A stretch of 64,000 nt of DNA from Kutzneria buriramensis (lineage in GTDB: Bacteria; Actinomycetota; Actinomycetes; Mycobacteriales; Pseudonocardiaceae). Location of the stretch: the NCBI RefSeq assembly GCF_003387475.1, contig NZ_QUNO01000006.1:186001-250000 (forward strand), given 5' to 3'. The position numbers were made by a program, and so were the translations under genes. Shown in pieces: positions 34,720-43,458 of this stretch; position 1 is the stretch's first letter, and each line of letters begins with the position of its first letter. The notes beneath the pieces were generated by a model. That model was not told where the DNA came from. It saw only the letters and a list, made by a program, of their open reading frames with translations, and made no database searches.

Positions 34720-37275
34720 TCAGTTGATCGTGAAGTTGGCCATCATTCCCATGTCCTCGTGTTCGAGGTTGTGGCAGTGGAAGACGTAGCGGCCCTTGTA
34801 GTCGCTGAACCGGATGGCGATCTGGACCTTCTCACCCTTGTTCAGGAACACCGTGTCCTTGAAGCCCTGGTCGTACGGGCCCGGGGCCTGGCCGTCGCGG
34901 GACACGACCTGCATGGCGCAGTTGTGGACGTGGAACGGGTGGTGGAAGTCCGAAGTGACCGTCCACACCTCGGTGCTGCCACCGCGCACGTCGGCCTCAG
35001 AGTAGCTCGGGTCGAAGATCCGCCCGTTGATCTCCCAGTCGGTGCCGGCGCGGTGGAACTTCATGGTCCGCGCCTGCGCCGAGGAGCCCGGGGTGATCGC
35101 CTCGACCTTCGACAGCGTGGCCGGGACGCTGCTGGTGTCGGTGGCCGTCCGCGCCACCTGGAAGCGCATCACAACCGCGGTCGAGCCGTCGCCGAGCTGG
35201 TTGGTCAGGGTGATCTGGTCGCCGACCTTGTGCTTGCTGAAGTCGATCACAACGTCGAACCGCTGCGCGGGTGATATGGCGATGGAGTCCAGCGTCTGCG
35301 GCGCCGCCAGCAGGCCCTGGTCGGTGCCGATCTGGACGAAACCCGAGGAGTCGTCGAGGGCCAGTTGGTAGGTGCGGGCGTTGGAGGCGTTGAGGATGCG
35401 GAAGCGGTAGCGCGCGGTGTCCACCTGGAACACCGGCCAGGGCGCGCCGTTGACCAGGATCACGTCGCCCATGACGCCGTTGCCCGAGTCCTTGTCCACG
35501 CCGGGGGTCGAGCGCATCGTGGGGTCGAGCGCCGGGTACAGGAACGATCCGTCGGCAGCGAAGGCGCGGTCGGCTATCATCAGCGGCACGTCGCGAGCGC
35601 CCTGCGGCAGCGGCAGTGCTTGTTCTTCGGCGTCGTGGGCGATGTGGAAGCCGGCCAGGCCGCGGTAGACGCTCGCGCCGGTGAAGTCCATTCGGTGGTC
35701 GTGGTACCAGAGCGTCGCCGCCCTGGGCTGTTCGGGATAGCTGTAGTCGCGGGTCTGCCGGCTGGTGACGGCGTCCGGGTCGGACATGGCCGGCATGTCG
35801 CCCATCGCGGGCATGGTCGAGAAGTCGCCGTAGGACGCGGCCGGCAGCACGAAGTCGGTGGGGTATCCGTCGCTGTCATGGGGCACCGCGCCACCGTGCA
35901 GGTGCACCACGGTCGGTACCGGTAGGTTGTTGTGATGGGTGACCACGACGTTGCGGTTGGGGTTCTGCACGATCGTCGGCCCGGGGAAGGTGCCGTTGTA
36001 GCCCCAGATCGGCGTCTTGAGGCCGGGAAGGATCTCCGCCGTGGCCGCTGACTGCACGATCTCGTAGTAGTCGGTGTCCCCGGTCTGGCGCGTGGGCTTG
36101 AGTTGTTGGGGAATCGGCAGCGTCGCCTTGAACTGAGGTGGCATCGGGGCCTGGCTGGTCAGCGTCTGGATGCCGGAGTTCGGGTCCTTGCCGCTCAACG
36201 CACTGCCGCCGCCGTTGTTGTCGTTGGAGTGCCCGCCGTCGCCGTGGGTGTCCTTCTTGTGGGTGCCCAGCAGCGGGCCGCCGAACGGCCCCCCGGCCCC
36301 GCCGCCGCGGCCGAAGGCGCCAGCGACATCGGCGACGACGGCGATGGCGGCCAGGGCCCCGGCCACACCGACCGACGTCAGGACGGTGCGTCGGCTCAGC
36401 TCGGCCTGCGTCAGCGCGGGTTTGCCAGCCGCCACGGTCGAGGACTCGGTCGCCGGCAGCGGGAACAGGGTGAACAGCAGGCCGGCGAGCACGATGAACA
36501 GTGGGCCACTGCCCGCGTCGATGCCTTCGCCGGCCACCAGACCGCCGAAGCCCTGACCGACGAACCAATAGGCGAGGTTGAGACCGATCGCCGTCCACAG
36601 GAACGTCCTTGCGTGCCAACGAATTCCGACGGCGGCACCCACCAGCGCCGACGCGCCGGCGCACACCAGCGCGATGACGTCGCCGCCGTCGGAGACTCTC
36701 AGCCACAGCCAGGCCATGCCGATCCACAGCGCCGCCCACACCGCGCGGGCACCTCGGTCACCGAGCAGACCGCCGGGCCGATCGGTGGGCCAGGCGAGCA
36801 GTGCGAGCACCACGATCAGCGCCGCGGCGCCCGGCGCGCCGGTTAGCGGGCTGGCGTCGCCGGTGAACAGCAGCCCGAAGGACCCGCCCAGCCACCAGAG
36901 GACCGCGGCCCACCCGACTGAGCCGGCCAACGCGACCTTCACGGTGGGGCGGGCCAGCAGGCCGAGCCCGATGCCGACCTGGACCAGCGCGAACAGGGCG
37001 TGCCACAGCGCCAGGCCGGGGCCGTCCAGGCCGGCCACCCACGCCAGGCTGGGGGTCAGCCACTGCGGCTGCCCGTCGAGGAGCCCGGCACCGTCCGGAG
37101 TGGACGCGAACGGCAGCAACTGCACTACGCCGTCGATCAGCCAGAACAGGCCGAGCGCCGACTGGACAACCCGGGCGGCGTCGGCGGCGAAGTAGGCGTG
37201 CAGGTGCGACCACGGTGATGAATAAACCCGCCGCAGATACCACTTGCGGGCGGCGACGGCCAGTGGGACGTTCAT
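34720..37275 (-). CDS. Multicopper oxidase with N-terminal membrane domain
   Basis: An 851-residue oxidase. Residues 1-290 form about eight membrane helices. A Tat-like SRRTVLTSVGVAG (about residue 292) leads into the exported cupredoxin part after a Gly/His/Asp-rich linker. Copper motifs are HLHGG (about 455), WYHDHRM (about 521), HPFHVH (about 775) and HCHNLEHEDMGMM (about 833), a complete trinuclear and type 1 set as in CotA/bilirubin oxidase-like enzymes. Met-rich MPAMGDMPAMSD may bind Cu(I). I use ATG 37275 with GGAG eight bases before it; ATG 37299 is possible. It is divergent from a two-component system that probably controls it. Confidence 0.85.
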   Translation of the reverse strand: MNVPLAVAARKWYLRRVYSSPWSHLHAYFAADAARVVQSALGLFWLIDGVVQLLPFASTPDGAGLLDGQPQWLTPSLAWVAGLDGPGLALWHALFALVQVGIGLGLLARPTVKVALAGSVGWAAVLWWLGGSFGLLFTGDASPLTGAPGAAALIVVLALLAWPTDRPGGLLGDRGARAVWAALWIGMAWLWLRVSDGGDVIALVCAGASALVGAAVGIRWHARTFLWTAIGLNLAYWFVGQGFGGLVAGEGIDAGSGPLFIVLAGLLFTLFPLPATESSTVAAGKPALTQAELSRRTVLTSVGVAGALAAIAVVADVAGAFGRGGGAGGPFGGPLLGTHKKDTHGDGGHSNDNNGGGSALSGKDPNSGIQTLTSQAPMPPQFKATLPIPQQLKPTRQTGDTDYYEIVQSAATAEILPGLKTPIWGYNGTFPGPTIVQNPNRNVVVTHHNNLPVPTVVHLHGGAVPHDSDGYPTDFVLPAASYGDFSTMPAMGDMPAMSDPDAVTSRQTRDYSYPEQPRAATLWYHDHRMDFTGASVYRGLAGFHIAHDAEEQALPLPQGARDVPLMIADRAFAADGSFLYPALDPTMRSTPGVDKDSGNGVMGDVILVNGAPWPVFQVDTARYRFRILNASNARTYQLALDDSSGFVQIGTDQGLLAAPQTLDSIAISPAQRFDVVIDFSKHKVGDQITLTNQLGDGSTAVVMRFQVARTATDTSSVPATLSKVEAITPGSSAQARTMKFHRAGTDWEINGRIFDPSYSEADVRGGSTEVWTVTSDFHHPFHVHNCAMQVVSRDGQAPGPYDQGFKDTVFLNKGEKVQIAIRFSDYKGRYVFHCHNLEHEDMGMMANFTIN

Positions 37276-37386
37276 CGAGGCGGCTCCGGCAGTAGGCATG
37301 AATGTGCCGGACGACAAAGAGAAATCCTCATACGGACAGCGTCACAGCGAACGCGGCAGCCGGCATCGGACAGCGGAAGGCTGCTG

Positions 37387-37427
37387 ATACTCCCCAGGAA
37401 GTATCTCGATCTACTTCGCCGGAAGTA
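37387..37427. promoter_or_regulatory. Twin palindromes between oxidase and two-component genes
   Basis: ATACTCCCCAGGAAGTAT (37387-37404) and TACTTCGCCGGAAGTA (37412-37427) are related palindromes built on ACTTCC/GGAAGT, with centres about 24 bp apart, close to two helical turns. They lie in the divergent region between the multicopper oxidase and the histidine kinase, so the NarL-type response regulator may bind here. Binding is inferred. Confidence 0.6.
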
Positions 37428-37484
37428 CAGCCAGCCTTCCTGTGGAGATGCTGTGAGGCACTCGCTTCCGTCTACCCTTGTGTG

Positions 37485-38720
37485 GTGAGCACGTACGGCT
37501 TCGCGCCCGGCGCGATCAGCGGCATCCGATGGCGGCTGCCTCGGCTGGTCGTGGATATCGTTCTGGCCGTCATAGTGACCATCATCACGGTATGGGGCTG
37601 TTACAGCGAGTCGAATCCCTCTTTCGATTCCGGACCCATCTATCACGGGAATGTCATCGTTTCCTCTCCCGGATGGGCTTATCTATTCGTGGCCGCGGCC
37701 GGCCTCGCGCTGATCTGGCGTCGCCGTCATCCCAAGGCCGTGCTGGCGGCCTCGGTGGTCGGGGTGCTGGCCTTCGCGCTGCTGGGCTCCATCAGCTACG
37801 CCGCCCTGGTCATCCCGCCCATCGCGCTGTACACCGTGGCGCTGACCGTGCCGGTGTACGAGGCCGTTCTCCAGGGACTGGTGACGCTGGCCGCGTTGGC
37901 GGTGGCCATCGTCGCAGGCCCGGCCGTCGCGGTCACCAGCGGCGATATCGCGTTGGTGGGCCTGGTCGCGGTCGCGGTGCTCGGCGGCATCGCCAGCGCC
38001 AACCGGCGCCGCTACATCGAGGAGGTCCGGGCGCGCACGGAGCTGATGGAGCGGACCCATCAGGAGAAGACCCGCCGCACCGTGGACGCCGAGCGGCTGC
38101 GGATCGCCCGCGAGCTGCACGACGTCGTCGCGCACACGATGTCGACCATCAACGTGCAGGCTGGAGTCGCCGCCTACGTCGCCAGCGACCTGCCGCCCAA
38201 CGCCGCCAACGCGTTGCACGCCATCAAGACCGCCAGCAAGGACGGCCTGCGTGAGCTGCGGGCGATCCTGTCCGTGCTGCGCCAGGTCGACGAGCCCGAC
38301 TCCAACCAGCCGCAACCGGGGCTGTCCCGGCTGGACGCCCTGGTCGCCGGGGTCATCGCGGCCGGCCTGCCCACCGCCGTCGTCACCACCGGCCAACCTC
38401 CGGTCGTGCTGCCGCCGGCCGTGGACCTGGCCGCCTACCGCATCGTGCAGGAGTCGCTGACCAACGCGATCCGCCACGCCGGCCCGGCCACGGCCACCGT
38501 CGAGATCGGCTACGGCGCGCGGGAAGTGACCCTGCGGGTCACCGACACGGGATGGGGGCCGCCGGTGAGCTGGCCGTCGGGTGAGCCGCCGGCCAGCGGG
38601 CACGGCGTGATCGGGATGCAGGAGCGCGCGGCGGCCGCGGGCGGCACGCTCGACGTCGGCCGGGCTCGCGCCGGCGGATTCGAGGTCACCGCCCGGCTTC
38701 CGTTGGAGGTCGCGCGATGA
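37485..38720 (+). CDS. NarL-family sensor histidine kinase
   Basis: A 411-residue membrane kinase. About five hydrophobic helices fill residues 15-175 with little extracellular sequence, followed by HisKA_3 (RIARELHDVVAHTMSTINVQ, phosphorylated His212) and an HATPase domain with AAYRIVQESLTNAIRHA and GHGVIGMQERAAAAGGTL. I start at GTG 37485 (VSTYGF); a GTG precedes it directly, and the open frame extends to 37302, across the palindromes, which is unlikely to be coding. The stop overlaps the response regulator start by four bases. The stimulus may be copper or membrane redox state given the adjacent oxidase, but this is inference. Confidence 0.86.
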   Translation: MSTYGFAPGAISGIRWRLPRLVVDIVLAVIVTIITVWGCYSESNPSFDSGPIYHGNVIVSSPGWAYLFVAAAGLALIWRRRHPKAVLAASVVGVLAFALLGSISYAALVIPPIALYTVALTVPVYEAVLQGLVTLAALAVAIVAGPAVAVTSGDIALVGLVAVAVLGGIASANRRRYIEEVRARTELMERTHQEKTRRTVDAERLRIARELHDVVAHTMSTINVQAGVAAYVASDLPPNAANALHAIKTASKDGLRELRAILSVLRQVDEPDSNQPQPGLSRLDALVAGVIAAGLPTAVVTTGQPPVVLPPAVDLAAYRIVQESLTNAIRHAGPATATVEIGYGAREVTLRVTDTGWGPPVSWPSGEPPASGHGVIGMQERAAAAGGTLDVGRARAGGFEVTARLPLEVAR

Positions 38721-39409
38721 TCCGCGTGCTGCTGGCCGACGACCAGGCCCTCATCCGGGCCGGCTTTCGCGCCCTGCTCGAGCATACCGACGACATCCTC
38801 GTCGTCGGTGAGGCCGCCGACGGCGAGCAGGCCGTCGGCCTGGCCGCGTCGGCCCGGGCCGACGTCGTGCTGATGGACATCCGGATGCCCGGTGTCGACG
38901 GGCTGGAGGCCACCCGGCGCATCGCCGATAGCGAGGACCTGGCCGGTGTGCGCGTGTTGATCCTGACCACCTTCGAGTCCGACGACTACGTCTACGAGGC
39001 GCTGCGCGCCGGCGCGTCCGGCTTCGTGGTCAAGGACACCGAACCGGCCGAGCTGGTGCAGGCGGTCCGCGTCGTCGCCGCCGGCGACGCGCTGCTGTCG
39101 CCGAGTGTCACCCGCCGCCTCATCGCCGACATCGCCGCCAAGGGGCGCCTCGACATGGTGGTCTCGGACTACCGCGTCGACCGGCTCACCGACCGTGAGC
39201 GGCAGGTGCTGACCCTGGTCGGCCGGGGCCTGTCCAACGACGAGATCGCCGCCGAGCTGTTCCTGAGCCCGTTCACCGCCAAGACGCACGTCAGCCGCAT
39301 CATGAACAAGCTCGCCGCGCGGGACCGGGCCCAGCTCGTCGTCATCGCCTACGAGACCAGGCTCGTGACCGTGGGAGCTGGTCACGAGCCCGGCACACCC
39401 TGGCCCTGA
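38717..39409 (+). CDS. NarL/FixJ-family response regulator
   Basis: A 230-residue regulator. The receiver domain carries the acidic pair in LLADDQ, phosphoacceptor Asp54 (VVLMDIRMPG) and Lys in GFVVKDTEP. The C-terminal LuxR-type helix-turn-helix is LTDRERQVLTLVGRGLSNDE and SPFTAKTHVSRIMNKL. All key residues are present, unlike the regulator at 49330. It is translationally coupled to the kinase. Likely targets are its own operon and the divergent multicopper oxidase through the palindromes at 37387-37427. Confidence 0.9.
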   Translation: MIRVLLADDQALIRAGFRALLEHTDDILVVGEAADGEQAVGLAASARADVVLMDIRMPGVDGLEATRRIADSEDLAGVRVLILTTFESDDYVYEALRAGASGFVVKDTEPAELVQAVRVVAAGDALLSPSVTRRLIADIAAKGRLDMVVSDYRVDRLTDRERQVLTLVGRGLSNDEIAAELFLSPFTAKTHVSRIMNKLAARDRAQLVVIAYETRLVTVGAGHEPGTPWP

Positions 39410-39773
39410 TCACCGCCGCCACCCACGGGCAGCTCGGGTGCAGGTGTCCGGGACCAGGTGCGGTGTACCCTTGCCGCCGCTCTCGGCACAGGTGTTGCTG
39501 CCGGCATCGGCGGAATGGCCGGGCCCGGCCAGTGCCAGTGTCAGGGCGCGGACTCCAGCCAGCGGCGGCAGAGGTATTCCGTGCGCGTATGTGTTCCACT
39601 TCTCTTGACGGAGTTGGGCGGATTGCCCGCTGGAGCGGCTAACGACGCGGCCAGTGGTGTCATATTTGGCGTGGGCGGAACAGATTCCTCGAATTTGGGA
39701 TCGTTCGACCGAGATTCCGAAGAACGTGGTTCCATACGACGCGGGGCATCTTCGAGGATCCAGGTGTTACCTT
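39410..39773. other. Intergenic region upstream of the Crp-family gene
   Basis: About 360 bases without a recognisable gene, becoming AT-richer towards the right (39640-39770), as expected for the promoter of the Crp-family gene. No convincing operator was picked out. Confidence 0.4.
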
Positions 39774-40484
39774 ATGTCAGTGGCTGATCACGTTGAGCGA
39801 TACGGGTTGTGGGACGTGACAGGGCGGCCTCGGGGGTTCCACGAGCTGGTCGGCACGCTGGCGTGGGAGCGGATGCTGGCATCAGGCGTACGTCGGGTCT
39901 GTCAGCGGGACCAGTTCGTTCTCCGGCAAGGTGATCCGGGCGGGTACGTGCTGCTGGTGGAATCCGGGCGCGTCAAGGTGATGGTGTCCGACGGCGGCGG
40001 CGCCGAGCTGCTGGTCTCGGTACGCGGCCGGGGTGACCTGCTGGGTGAGCTGGCGCTGACCGAGGCGCATCGGCGCACGGCCAGCGTAGTGGCGTTGGAG
40101 ACCTGCCACCTGGTCGCCATACCGACCCCGCAGCTGCACCGACTGCTGGCCGAGCAGCGGGTGCCGACAGCGTTGCAGGATTACGTGACGGCGAAGCTGG
40201 TCGAGACCGTGCCGTTCAGCATCCAGCTTGCCCACTTCACCGCCTGCCAGCGGCTGGCGAGGCTCGTACTGCAACTGATCGCGCTCGCCGAGTCCGATGA
40301 TCCGAATCGGTTCGTGGTGCCGCTGACGCACGAGGAACTTGCCGAGGCGCTGGGCATGGTGCGCAGCACCGTGTCCGAGCAGATCAGCGTGTTGAGGCAG
40401 GCCGGGGCACTGGGGCCTGGACGGCGTGTGGTGGTCTCGGACAGCGCGATCCTGGCCGCGCACGCCGGCGTCGCCGTGCTGTGA
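39774..40484 (+). CDS. Crp/Fnr-family regulator with intact cyclic-nucleotide pocket
   Basis: A 236-residue regulator. The cNMP-binding domain covers about residues 25-140; the phosphate-binding cassette reads GELALTEAHRRTASV, so Glu92, Arg101 and Thr102 match the Glu, Arg and Ser/Thr that hold the cyclic nucleotide in Crp. The winged helix is LTHEELAEALGMVRSTVSEQ (about 178-198). The start is ATG 39774 (MSVADHVERY); a longer frame from 39654 lacks family character. It lies 89 bases upstream of a nucleotidyl cyclase gene on the same strand, which suggests a paired cNMP maker and sensor. Confidence 0.83.
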   Translation: MSVADHVERYGLWDVTGRPRGFHELVGTLAWERMLASGVRRVCQRDQFVLRQGDPGGYVLLVESGRVKVMVSDGGGAELLVSVRGRGDLLGELALTEAHRRTASVVALETCHLVAIPTPQLHRLLAEQRVPTALQDYVTAKLVETVPFSIQLAHFTACQRLARLVLQLIALAESDDPNRFVVPLTHEELAEALGMVRSTVSEQISVLRQAGALGPGRRVVVSDSAILAAHAGVAVL

Positions 40485-40573
40485 CCTGGCTTTGTCGGCT
40501 ATCGGACAACATCGAACTCCCCGTGCTGGAACCGTTGCCCCAGAAGCAGCACCGCCTCCCGGAGGGATCGAGA

Positions 40574-41500
40574 ATGACGGAGACCGGCCTGATGGCTCAC
40601 GGCGAGCAGCCGGCGCAACTGCCGCCCTACTGCGCGATCCTCGTGGTCGACGTTAAGGACTTCAGTGGCCGCCGCGGGCGTGACCACGCCGCGCTGACCG
40701 ACGCCATCCCTGGCATCCTGCGCCAGGCATTCCAGCGCGCCGGCCTGGCCGAGATGTGGAGCGAGGCCGTGTTCGGCCGGTCGACTGGCGACGGCTACGC
40801 GATGGGCCTGCGCTCGGCGCTGCTGCCGTTCCTGATCAACCCCTTCCTGCCGGCGCTGCAAGAGGAGATCGCCTATCGCAACGGCGTTGACGCGCAGTCC
40901 CAGCCGCTGCGGATGCGCGTCACCATCCACGTCGGGCCGGTGACCTCGACCGGAGCCGACCTGCTCAGCGAGGGCAGCGGCGAGGCCCGGGTGGTGGCCC
41001 ACCGGCTGATCGACGCTCCGGCCGTGCGCGACCTGCTCAGCCGATGTGGGCCGGTGACGTGCGTGGCTGCCATCGTGTCGGCGCGGGCTTACGAGGACGC
41101 GGTCGTGTCCGGCTACGCCGCCGATGACCCCTCGCTTTATGTGCCGGCGCCGGTGGAGGTGAAGAGCTTCCAGGGGACGGCGTATCTCCGCGTTCCGGCT
41201 CCCTCGGGTGATCTGCTCGCGAGTGGCTTCCGCGTGGCCGGCCCGGAGCCCGACATCACGGCCTCGGTCCCGCCGGCCGCGGAGGTTCCTGGCTCGTTCC
41301 GCGTCGGCGGTGTCGGGGATATTTCCGGCAGCAACAACATGACGATCACCGACCCGCGTGGGCCCGTGCACACCGGCTCCGGCGCCCAGCACGTCGGACC
41401 GAAGTTCAGCGGCGATCGGGTCAACTATGTCGATGGCGCTAACTCGGGCACGATGGGAAACGGCGACAACCCTCCACGGCGTCGCTCCTCGCCGCGATGA
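40574..41500 (+). CDS. Atypical class III nucleotidyl cyclase-like protein
   Basis: A 308-residue soluble protein; GGAGGGA six bases before ATG 40574 fixes the start. Residues 18-190 look like a class III cyclase domain: the first metal Asp26 in AILVVDVKDFSG, the second metal Asp73 in RSTGDGYAMGL, and RMRVTIHVGPV. The transition-state Arg is present in VVAHRLIDAP, but the Asn of the usual VNxAxR is Val. The tail after residue 230 carries GGVGDISGSNNMTITDP (from about 244), which recurs at the start of the next protein. The stop overlaps the next ATG (ATGA). Product nucleotide unknown. Confidence 0.72.
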   Translation: MTETGLMAHGEQPAQLPPYCAILVVDVKDFSGRRGRDHAALTDAIPGILRQAFQRAGLAEMWSEAVFGRSTGDGYAMGLRSALLPFLINPFLPALQEEIAYRNGVDAQSQPLRMRVTIHVGPVTSTGADLLSEGSGEARVVAHRLIDAPAVRDLLSRCGPVTCVAAIVSARAYEDAVVSGYAADDPSLYVPAPVEVKSFQGTAYLRVPAPSGDLLASGFRVAGPEPDITASVPPAAEVPGSFRVGGVGDISGSNNMTITDPRGPVHTGSGAQHVGPKFSGDRVNYVDGANSGTMGNGDNPPRRRSSPR

Positions 41501-43458
41501 ACGACGTTCGATTCGGTGGCGTCGGCGGTATCTCCGGCAGCCATAATGTGACGATCACCGACCCCCAGGCGCCGGTGTACATCAACGAGCTCCGGAAAGC
41601 CGCCGCCTCCCGCTGGCTGAGCGCGGACCGGTCCAGCTGGTTGTCCGAACGCTTCGTCGCCCCGGACACGCCCGCCTTTCGCGAGGCCCAAGCGAAGCTG
41701 CGCGAACCCGGCATTGTCGTAGTCGCCGGTGCGGCGGGATCGGGCCGCCAGACCGCCGCGCGGATGTTGTTGCAGGACAGCCGGCCGGACACCGTCCTCA
41801 TGCAGTCCGTCGTCCTCGACGACGACGAGAACGAGGTCAGCCCGTCGCCGGAGAGCGTGGGCGTGGGCGACCGCCTGCTGCTCGACCTCACCGCGGTCGA
41901 ACCGGGCGATCTGCGGACGCTGCTGCACCGGTTCGAGTCCTTCCGCGCCGAGGTCGAGCGGCGCGCCCACCTCCTGGTGGTGCTGCCGGTCGGCTATCGG
42001 GACGTCGTCGAGGGGGAGCTGGCCGGTCGGGTGCACGACCTCGGCCGGCCAGCGGCCGACAAGGTGCTCCGCCGGCACCTGGAGCGCGACGGCATCGTCC
42101 CCAGGGATGAAGACCTGACGGATGACAAGGTCCGCGAGTTCCTGGCCGCCAGTTCGATGCAGCAGGTGGCCAATCTGGCCCAACAGGTCCGTCAACAGGG
42201 TGATGGCAGCATTCTTGGTGCCGTCGAGGCGTTGTCCGACCAGTCAGCGGACGCGGCCGACCTGGTTGTGGGCGCGCGGGATGGCCGGTGCCGTGCGCTG
42301 CTGCTGGTAGCGGCGATGTTCGACGGTGGCTCGGCCGACACGGTCCACCTCGGCTACGAGCAACTGCTTGCCACGTTGGACTATCCAGTCCGGGACGACC
42401 ACCCACTCGACGAAAACGATCTTGCCCACGCGTTAGAGCAGTTCAGGATCAGTGTGGCGCCCAGCGGGCAGATCGGGTTCGGTCGCATCGGAATGGATGC
42501 CGCCGTGCGCAGCCACATTTGGCGGCATTATCCCGGCTTGCGCGCGGAATTATCGAAGTGGGCGAGAGAATTCGGTCGATGCGACGCACTCACACCATCC
42601 GAGCACGACGAGTTCACCTGGCGATTGGCAGCCCAACTGCTGGCCGTCGACCGTCCCGACGACATTCGGGAGCTGGCGGAGTCGTGGACGCGAGAAGGTC
42701 ACGCCGCATCACCGAATGCCGTTGCCGCGCTTGAGAAGGCTTTACGGCTTGCGCTGGAGCACCCGAAGTACGCCTCGATGTTCCGGCACGTCTGCTACGA
42801 ATGGGCCCGGCAGCCCACGCTGCCGCCGGCACTGGCTCAATTGGTGATCAACGTGTCCGCGACCGTGATCGCCACCTCGGTACCCGACCAGGCCATCGTG
42901 CGCCTGCACCACCTGACCCACCACAACGATCCCGCCGTCGCACAGGACGCGGCGAGCACCCTGCTCGGCCTGGCCGACGCGCCGCCGCTGTGGCCACGGG
43001 TCCTGCGTCGACTGTGCGTCGGTCCGTACGGGAATGGCCTGCGGGCAGGCGATGACGAGCTGTTCGTTGAGCTCATTAGGCCGCGCGTTGTCGGCGCCAG
43101 CGCGCAACTCGGCCCCGTTTCGTTGCCCGCGCTCGCACCGGCCGCTGAACGTCAGCTTGCGATGGGCTGGCGGGCGCTGCTGTCGCGGCCTGGCGAGGAG
43201 CCTGTCAGGACGGCGATGAGTAGATGGCTCAGCGTGTCCGTACACGCGGAATCCCTTCAATTGCTGGACATTCTCGTCGAAGCCACCGAGGGACAACCGC
43301 CGTTGCTGGGCCAGCTGTTCCGTATTGGTCGCTTGTGGGCCAACGGTGGGCAGGACGGCCGACGCCGGCTCGTCCTGGCCCGGCTGCGTGAGCGCATCAA
43401 CGTCGCACTCGGAGTCCAGCACCTCTTCTCCGATGTCCCGAAAGGATTCTCCGGATGA
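41497..43458 (+). CDS. P-loop NTPase (STAND/AAA-like) of unknown function
   Basis: A 653-residue protein. The N-terminal tag RFGGVGGISGSHNVTITDP (residues 5-23) repeats the motif in the cyclase tail. A variant Walker A, VVVAGAAGSGRQTAARML (about residues 75-92, Arg in place of Lys), and a Walker B-like DRLLLDLTAVE (about 125-135) follow; this GSGRxT form is common in actinobacterial STAND-type ATPases. The C-terminal two thirds are helical and repeat-like (for example HLTHHNDPAVAQDAASTLLG), suggesting a HEAT/TPR-type sensor or scaffold. No effector domain is recognised. It overlaps both neighbours by four bases. Confidence 0.65.
   Translation: MNDVRFGGVGGISGSHNVTITDPQAPVYINELRKAAASRWLSADRSSWLSERFVAPDTPAFREAQAKLREPGIVVVAGAAGSGRQTAARMLLQDSRPDTVLMQSVVLDDDENEVSPSPESVGVGDRLLLDLTAVEPGDLRTLLHRFESFRAEVERRAHLLVVLPVGYRDVVEGELAGRVHDLGRPAADKVLRRHLERDGIVPRDEDLTDDKVREFLAASSMQQVANLAQQVRQQGDGSILGAVEALSDQSADAADLVVGARDGRCRALLLVAAMFDGGSADTVHLGYEQLLATLDYPVRDDHPLDENDLAHALEQFRISVAPSGQIGFGRIGMDAAVRSHIWRHYPGLRAELSKWAREFGRCDALTPSEHDEFTWRLAAQLLAVDRPDDIRELAESWTREGHAASPNAVAALEKALRLALEHPKYASMFRHVCYEWARQPTLPPALAQLVINVSATVIATSVPDQAIVRLHHLTHHNDPAVAQDAASTLLGLADAPPLWPRVLRRLCVGPYGNGLRAGDDELFVELIRPRVVGASAQLGPVSLPALAPAAERQLAMGWRALLSRPGEEPVRTAMSRWLSVSVHAESLQLLDILVEATEGQPPLLGQLFRIGRLWANGGQDGRRRLVLARLRERINVALGVQHLFSDVPKGFSG

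Noticed and set aside
39774-40484. Crp-family protein as an Fnr-type oxygen sensor
   Set aside because: It lacks the N-terminal Cys cluster needed for an iron-sulfur centre; the cyclic-nucleotide pocket residues are present in its place.
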